Below are positions 5,580-8,425 of a DNA stretch of 8,425 nucleotides, one piece after another. This stretch comes from JBLHUT01 sp047629975 (GTDB taxonomy: Bacteria > Pseudomonadota > Alphaproteobacteria > Rhodobacterales > Rhodobacteraceae), in assembly GCA_047629975.1 (NCBI GenBank), contig JBLHUT010000161.1, forward strand, positions 1 through 8,425. Reading direction: 5' to 3'. The position numbers were made by a program, and so were the translations under genes. How positions within the stretch are numbered: position 1 is the first letter of the stretch; every line of letters begins with the position of its first letter. The notes under the pieces are model-generated. The model saw nothing but the letters and a program-made list of their open reading frames with translations, had not been told where the DNA came from and ran no database searches.

Positions 5580-7055
5580 TCAATGCTTTCTGCCCGGAAA
5601 ATACCGCGAGTTTGATGACAGTGAAAATTCGCTGCGGCTGGCCCGCTGAATGGCGCCCTTGCGCAAGAGATTGCCGAAAGCCGCCAATCCAGCCTCGCGA
5701 GTGATGTCGCTATTATCGTGAAACGATGTGGCCAGACGCATGATTTCGGGATGCGAAAAGATCTGCCTGCCCTCGACGATCACGATATAGGCGGCTGCAC
5801 ATTCCAGAACTTCTTCGAAGCTGCTGGCACCCGATTTGGTGCCAAAAACGATAAATGATTCGGGTTCTCTGGCGGCATGAATGCGCGGGGGCGGGTCTGG
5901 CATCCGGTTGTGGGTTTCCATTGCTGCCACCTGCGCGTGCGAGGAGCGGTTGTACTGTTGGTTCTGCCCGTCAACCCGCTGTTCCGAAAAGAGTACCAGC
6001 GGGGCTGTCACAGTGTCGTCAGAGGCTTGGCCTTTGACATTGTTGCTTCCAACATGGCTGGCCAGATCGCTGCGGTAAGCAGAAAGCGGGTCGCGTTGAT
6101 CTGTCTCATCCGGCTTTTGTTCTGCCTTTGTCGCCACGACAGCTGCCTTTAGATGCGCGATCGCTGACCGCCGACGCCGTCCGTCGGCACCCTCGAACTG
6201 CGTGTCGGCTTGTGTGTGCAACCGGTCGACGCGCTCTTGCTCCTGAGAGGTGTCGCTCTCCTGTGTGGCGGCTTGGCGATGTGTGCTCCGGTCCGGCTCA
6301 TCCGGTAGGGGGTGGGCCTCTTCGTGTTCTGGGGCGACCGAAGGCAGAGGGGCATCCGGCGATGGAGTTTGTCCCGACATTGCCTCTGCGCCCTCAGGGG
6401 CTGCATCATCAACGTTTCGGGCCGTTCGACGAACGGCAATCGGGGCGCTTTCGTCGGGCTGGGTTAACAAAAGCGGCTCCAACGCGGGGGCCTGTGTTTT
6501 GAATTTTGCGTCGCTCGGTGCGGTGGCCGGGTTGGGGCTGTTGTGTCCGGTGCCGCCATGCAGCGAGCGTGCCACGGCATCAGCGATCCGGGATAACTGT
6601 GCGTCGGGCGCCGTTTGACCGGCTGTGTCCGATGGGGCGGCGGCTGTGATCGTTTGTTCTGGCGTGGGCGCGGCTTTTTTGAGGGGAGCGAGCGTAGATG
6701 CGGAGCCTGCAGCCTCGTGTTGGTATGCTATGTTTTTGTCGGAAGGATCGCCTTGGGTGGCGCTCACGTCACGTTCAAGCTGATGTTCACGCTGGAGTTT
6801 CGGAATGCGGTAGGGTTCAGCAGGTGCTGGCAAGGGGGATGCTGGCAACGGCGCTGCTGGCAACGGCGCTGGTGCTGTTCCGAATTGCGGGTTCCGCGCG
6901 GCAATTTCTCCAATGAGCTCGGTGACGGATTTCATCACATCCACTGAATCCTCGAATCCCTCGAGACTGCAGGAAAAAGCACCATAGGACACGGTGAGTT
7001 TCTTTGGTTTTCCGGCCACTTGATGCCTCGCTGGTTGTTCGGTCTTGCGCGTCAA
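5580..7055 (-). CDS. Conserved-ends, disordered-middle protein of unknown function
   Basis: This 491-residue protein has a short N-terminal module (LTVSYGAFSCSLEGFED at 20-36, then VMKSVTELIGEIAARNPQFG). A long low-complexity region follows (about 60-395), rich in Ala, Pro, Ser, Thr, Gln, Asp and Glu. The C-terminal module (about 399-491) contains FEEVLECAAAYIVIVEGRQ, FSHPEIMRLA, TREAGLAAFGNLLRKGAIQR and a basic end. I recall the N-terminal motif and a similar C-terminal block (roughly FVEGR..FSRP..REDGLRSFG..LR.GKI) from large hypothetical Rhodobacteraceae proteins, sometimes mislabelled as chemotaxis proteins. No catalytic motif, signal peptide or membrane segment is visible. The C-terminal block looks like a small helical, possibly winged-helix-like domain, which is a guess. 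The start is a TTG at 7055 with AAGGA about 12 nt upstream; a GTG about 12 codons later is possible. It is convergent with DUF2842, 12 bp apart. Confidence 0.8.
   Translation of the reverse strand: MTRKTEQPARHQVAGKPKKLTVSYGAFSCSLEGFEDSVDVMKSVTELIGEIAARNPQFGTAPAPLPAAPLPASPLPAPAEPYRIPKLQREHQLERDVSATQGDPSDKNIAYQHEAAGSASTLAPLKKAAPTPEQTITAAAPSDTAGQTAPDAQLSRIADAVARSLHGGTGHNSPNPATAPSDAKFKTQAPALEPLLLTQPDESAPIAVRRTARNVDDAAPEGAEAMSGQTPSPDAPLPSVAPEHEEAHPLPDEPDRSTHRQAATQESDTSQEQERVDRLHTQADTQFEGADGRRRRSAIAHLKAAVVATKAEQKPDETDQRDPLSAYRSDLASHVGSNNVKGQASDDTVTAPLVLFSEQRVDGQNQQYNRSSHAQVAAMETHNRMPDPPPRIHAAREPESFIVFGTKSGASSFEEVLECAAAYIVIVEGRQIFSHPEIMRLATSFHDNSDITREAGLAAFGNLLRKGAIQRASRSEFSLSSNSRYFPGRKH
6826..6870 (-). 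repeat. Three 15-bp tandem repeats in coding sequence
   Basis: Units at 6826-6840, 6841-6855 and 6856-6870 start GCTGGCAA on the plus strand; the last two are identical. They encode the Pro-Ala-Leu pentapeptide repeats (PLPAA/PLPAS) near residues 62-77 of the 491-residue protein. Repeat length is a multiple of three, so copy number can change without a frameshift. Confidence 0.85.
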
Positions 7056-7078
7056 AGCTGATGCATGTCCTTGTTGAA

Positions 7079-7090
7079 ACTCTTTAGAGT
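7079..7090. promoter_or_regulatory. Short inverted repeat ACTCTTTAGAGT in divergent promoter region
   Basis: Arms ACTCT/AGAGT are separated by TT. It lies between the 491-residue gene and the thiamine pyrophosphokinase gene, just downstream of a TTGAAA that could be a plus-strand -35 box (7074-7079). It could be an operator, but a 5-bp arm is weak evidence. Confidence 0.2.
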
Positions 7091-7105
7091 ATCATTTCAT
7101 GGCGG

Positions 7106-7139
7106 AATTGTGGTTTTGTCCGTCTCGAATGCCACAATT
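7106..7139 (+). promoter_or_regulatory. 8-bp inverted repeat upstream of thiamine pyrophosphokinase
   Basis: AATTGTGG (7106-7113) and CCACAATT (7132-7139) are exact reverse complements with 18 nt between. The second arm ends 11 nt before the kinase ATG. It could be a regulator binding site or a leader hairpin. I see none of the conserved TPP riboswitch elements. Confidence 0.35.
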
Positions 7140-7150
7140 GGCGGGGCCTG

Positions 7151-7819
7151 ATGATTATCAATAGTTTACAACGCGTCACACTTCTTGGTGGGGGAGAGGC
7201 TACATCTGCGGACCTTTCGGTTGCGTTAAATTACGCGCCCTGTCTTGTGGCGGCAGACAGTGGTGCGGCACTGGCGGTGGCACACGGTGCAAAGCTGAGC
7301 GCCGTCATCGGCGATATGGACAGCCTTTTGCCGGATGTCAGGGCCAGACTTCCGACAGATATCGTGCACCGGATCGACGAGCAGGACACAACCGATTTTG
7401 ATAAGGCGTTGCGCAATATTGTGGCCCCTGCGGTGATCGGTGTGGGGTTTCTGGGGGGGCGCGTGGATCACGAATTGGCGGTTTTGAACACGTTGATACG
7501 GCGGCCGTCACCGATGTGTATTTTGCTGGGGGCGCGGGATGTGATCTTTGTGGCCCCGCCTGCAATCCAGCTTGATTTGCCAGCAGGCACGCGGGTGTCT
7601 TTGTTTCCGTTGCGGCGTGTGTCTGGCCACTCTACCGGATTGCGGTGGCCGATTGCGGGATTGGAGTTTGAACCGGGTGGCCTGATCGGAACCTCGAATA
7701 GTGCCAACGGGCCGGTCAGCCTTGCCTTTGATCAGCCCGGAATGCTGGTCATTTTGCCGAAATCTTTTCTGCCTTGCGTGCTTGACGCGCTAGGCCCCGC
7801 GCGGTGCGCTGTTCAATAA
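7151..7819 (+). CDS. Thiamine pyrophosphokinase
   Basis: The enzyme transfers pyrophosphate from ATP to thiamine, giving the cofactor TPP. The 222-residue length fits the bacterial family. The N-terminal catalytic domain (to about 130) shows LLGGGE (11-16), AADSGA (34-39), GDMDS (54-58), DTTDFDKAL (79-87) and GGRVDHE (102-108). These Asp-rich motifs bind Mg-ATP and thiamine in the family. The C-terminal beta-rich domain (about 138-202) ends in the usual LVILPK strand and includes STGLRWPIAG and GTSNSA. The ATG at 7151 follows only a GGGG-like weak ribosome binding site. Its 3' end overlaps the convergent transporter gene by 71 bp. Salvage-type TPP formation implies thiamine uptake or breakdown elsewhere, since thiamine synthesis proper uses thiamine phosphate kinase instead. 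The usual symbol differs between databases, so none is given. Confidence 0.93.
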   Translation: MIINSLQRVTLLGGGEATSADLSVALNYAPCLVAADSGAALAVAHGAKLSAVIGDMDSLLPDVRARLPTDIVHRIDEQDTTDFDKALRNIVAPAVIGVGFLGGRVDHELAVLNTLIRRPSPMCILLGARDVIFVAPPAIQLDLPAGTRVSLFPLRRVSGHSTGLRWPIAGLEFEPGGLIGTSNSANGPVSLAFDQPGMLVILPKSFLPCVLDALGPARCAVQ

Positions 7820-8425
7820 TCACGATATAAAGTCCCGCGCACAGCACGACCGCCATTCCCCAAAAGGCCAGACCATTGGGGAAATCCTGAAACAAAAGCC
7901 ATCCAAAGGCTGCTGCGACAGGGATTTCCAGATACTGCATCGGTGCCAGTGTGGTGGCCGGTGCGAATCGCAACGACCATGTCATCAGCAAATGCGCAAC
8001 TGTGCCGATGATCCCAAGCCCGAGCAAAAGCAGCACGGTATGCTGTTGTGGCATCACCGGATCGAACTCGACCCACCCCGAACCGTCAAACACCAGCAAA
8101 ACTGGTAAAAGCAGGGCACTGGCCATTGCGCCGCCAAGGGTCTGAAGGGTGATCGGGTCCATCTCGCGTGCCACGTAGCGTGTGACCAGAATGAAAAGTG
8201 CGAACACAAACGCGACCAGAAGTGGCAAAAGGGCTGCAAGCCCGACACTGGAAAAACTGGGCTGTATGACCATCACAGTGCCGCCAAACCCCACCAGACA
8301 AGCGTTCAGGCGTCGTGGCCCCACTGCTTCGTGCAGCACGAACCGGCCCAGCAAAAGCAGGATAAAGGGCATGACAAACGCAATTGCGATTGCCTCTGCG
8401 AGGGGCAGGAACCGCAAGGACAAAA
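7749..8425 (-). CDS. DMT superfamily transporter (EamA family), N-terminus beyond right edge
   Basis: The minus-strand frame is open to the right edge and gives about 225 residues of a hydrophobic protein. The visible part begins within the first EamA repeat (LRFLPLAEAIAIAFVMPF, then GRFVLHEAVGPRR and GFGGTVMVI). A full second repeat (from about LPLLVAFVFALFILVTRY to LCAGLYIVIIEQR) and a basic cytoplasmic tail follow. This is the ten-helix drug/metabolite transporter architecture, with roughly the first 70-80 residues missing from the window. EamA proteins move varied small molecules across the inner membrane, and substrate cannot be read from sequence. A TTG at 8423 is inside the domain and is not the true start. 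Its last 71 bp overlap the 3' end of the thiamine pyrophosphokinase gene on the opposite strand; a link to thiamine is unsupported. Confidence 0.9.
   Translation of the reverse strand, partial: LSLRFLPLAEAIAIAFVMPFILLLLGRFVLHEAVGPRRLNACLVGFGGTVMVIQPSFSSVGLAALLPLLVAFVFALFILVTRYVAREMDPITLQTLGGAMASALLLPVLLVFDGSGWVEFDPVMPQQHTVLLLLGLGIIGTVAHLLMTWSLRFAPATTLAPMQYLEIPVAAAFGWLLFQDFPNGLAFWGMAVVLCAGLYIVIIEQRTARGLARQARKAEKISAK

Noticed and set aside
6128..6618. Overlapping plus-strand frames antisense to the 491-residue protein
   Set aside because: Cys/Arg/Gly-rich translations typical of shadow frames. The minus-strand frame has recognisable conserved end blocks.
7052..7067. Four-codon upstream frame (MHQL) whose stop overlaps the TTG start of the 491-residue gene as TTGA
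   Set aside because: The AAGGA is only 1 nt from its ATG, too close for good initiation. Probably chance, though the overlap geometry would fit translational coupling.

Overview
The window looks like chromosomal DNA of an alphaproteobacterium, most probably a marine Rhodobacteraceae (Roseobacter-type) species. I infer this from the moderately high GC content, the AGGAACC-type ribosome binding sites, and a set of small proteins I recognise from that family (DUF2842, a DUF6524-like membrane protein, a TerB-family protein, and a long protein with conserved ends and a variable middle). No database search was possible, so family names rest on recognition of motifs.

Layout, left to right. On the minus strand from 1 to 3736 are the start of a TerB-family gene (cut by the left edge), two tandem DUF1330 genes, pyrG (CTP synthase), secG (SecYEG translocon subunit) and a four-helix membrane protein. 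On the plus strand from 3878 to 5567, divergent from that block, are purA (adenylosuccinate synthase) and a DUF2842 membrane protein. Between them lies an unusual array of three 49-bp tandem repeats, each able to fold into the same long RNA hairpin. A 491-residue, largely disordered protein of unknown function follows on the minus strand (5580-7055), convergent with DUF2842. Divergent from it is a thiamine pyrophosphokinase (7151-7819, plus). Last is a DMT/EamA transporter on the minus strand, cut by the right edge, whose 3' end overlaps the kinase gene by 71 bp.

Functionally this is mostly housekeeping: pyrG makes CTP, purA commits IMP to AMP, the thiamine pyrophosphokinase makes TPP, and secG supports protein export. 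There are no RNA genes, CRISPR arrays, insertion sequences, phage genes or toxin-antitoxin pairs that I can see. No gene-free stretch is longer than about 160 bp.

The points most worth a second look are in the non-coding DNA. First is the purA-DUF2842 hairpin array: all four stem substitutions between copies keep the pairing as G-U wobbles in the plus-strand transcript. Second is a perfect 12-bp inverted repeat covering the ribosome binding sites of the divergent purA and DUF6524-like genes. Third is a possible hairpin that would hide the pyrG ribosome binding site. I found no clear new multi-gene system.
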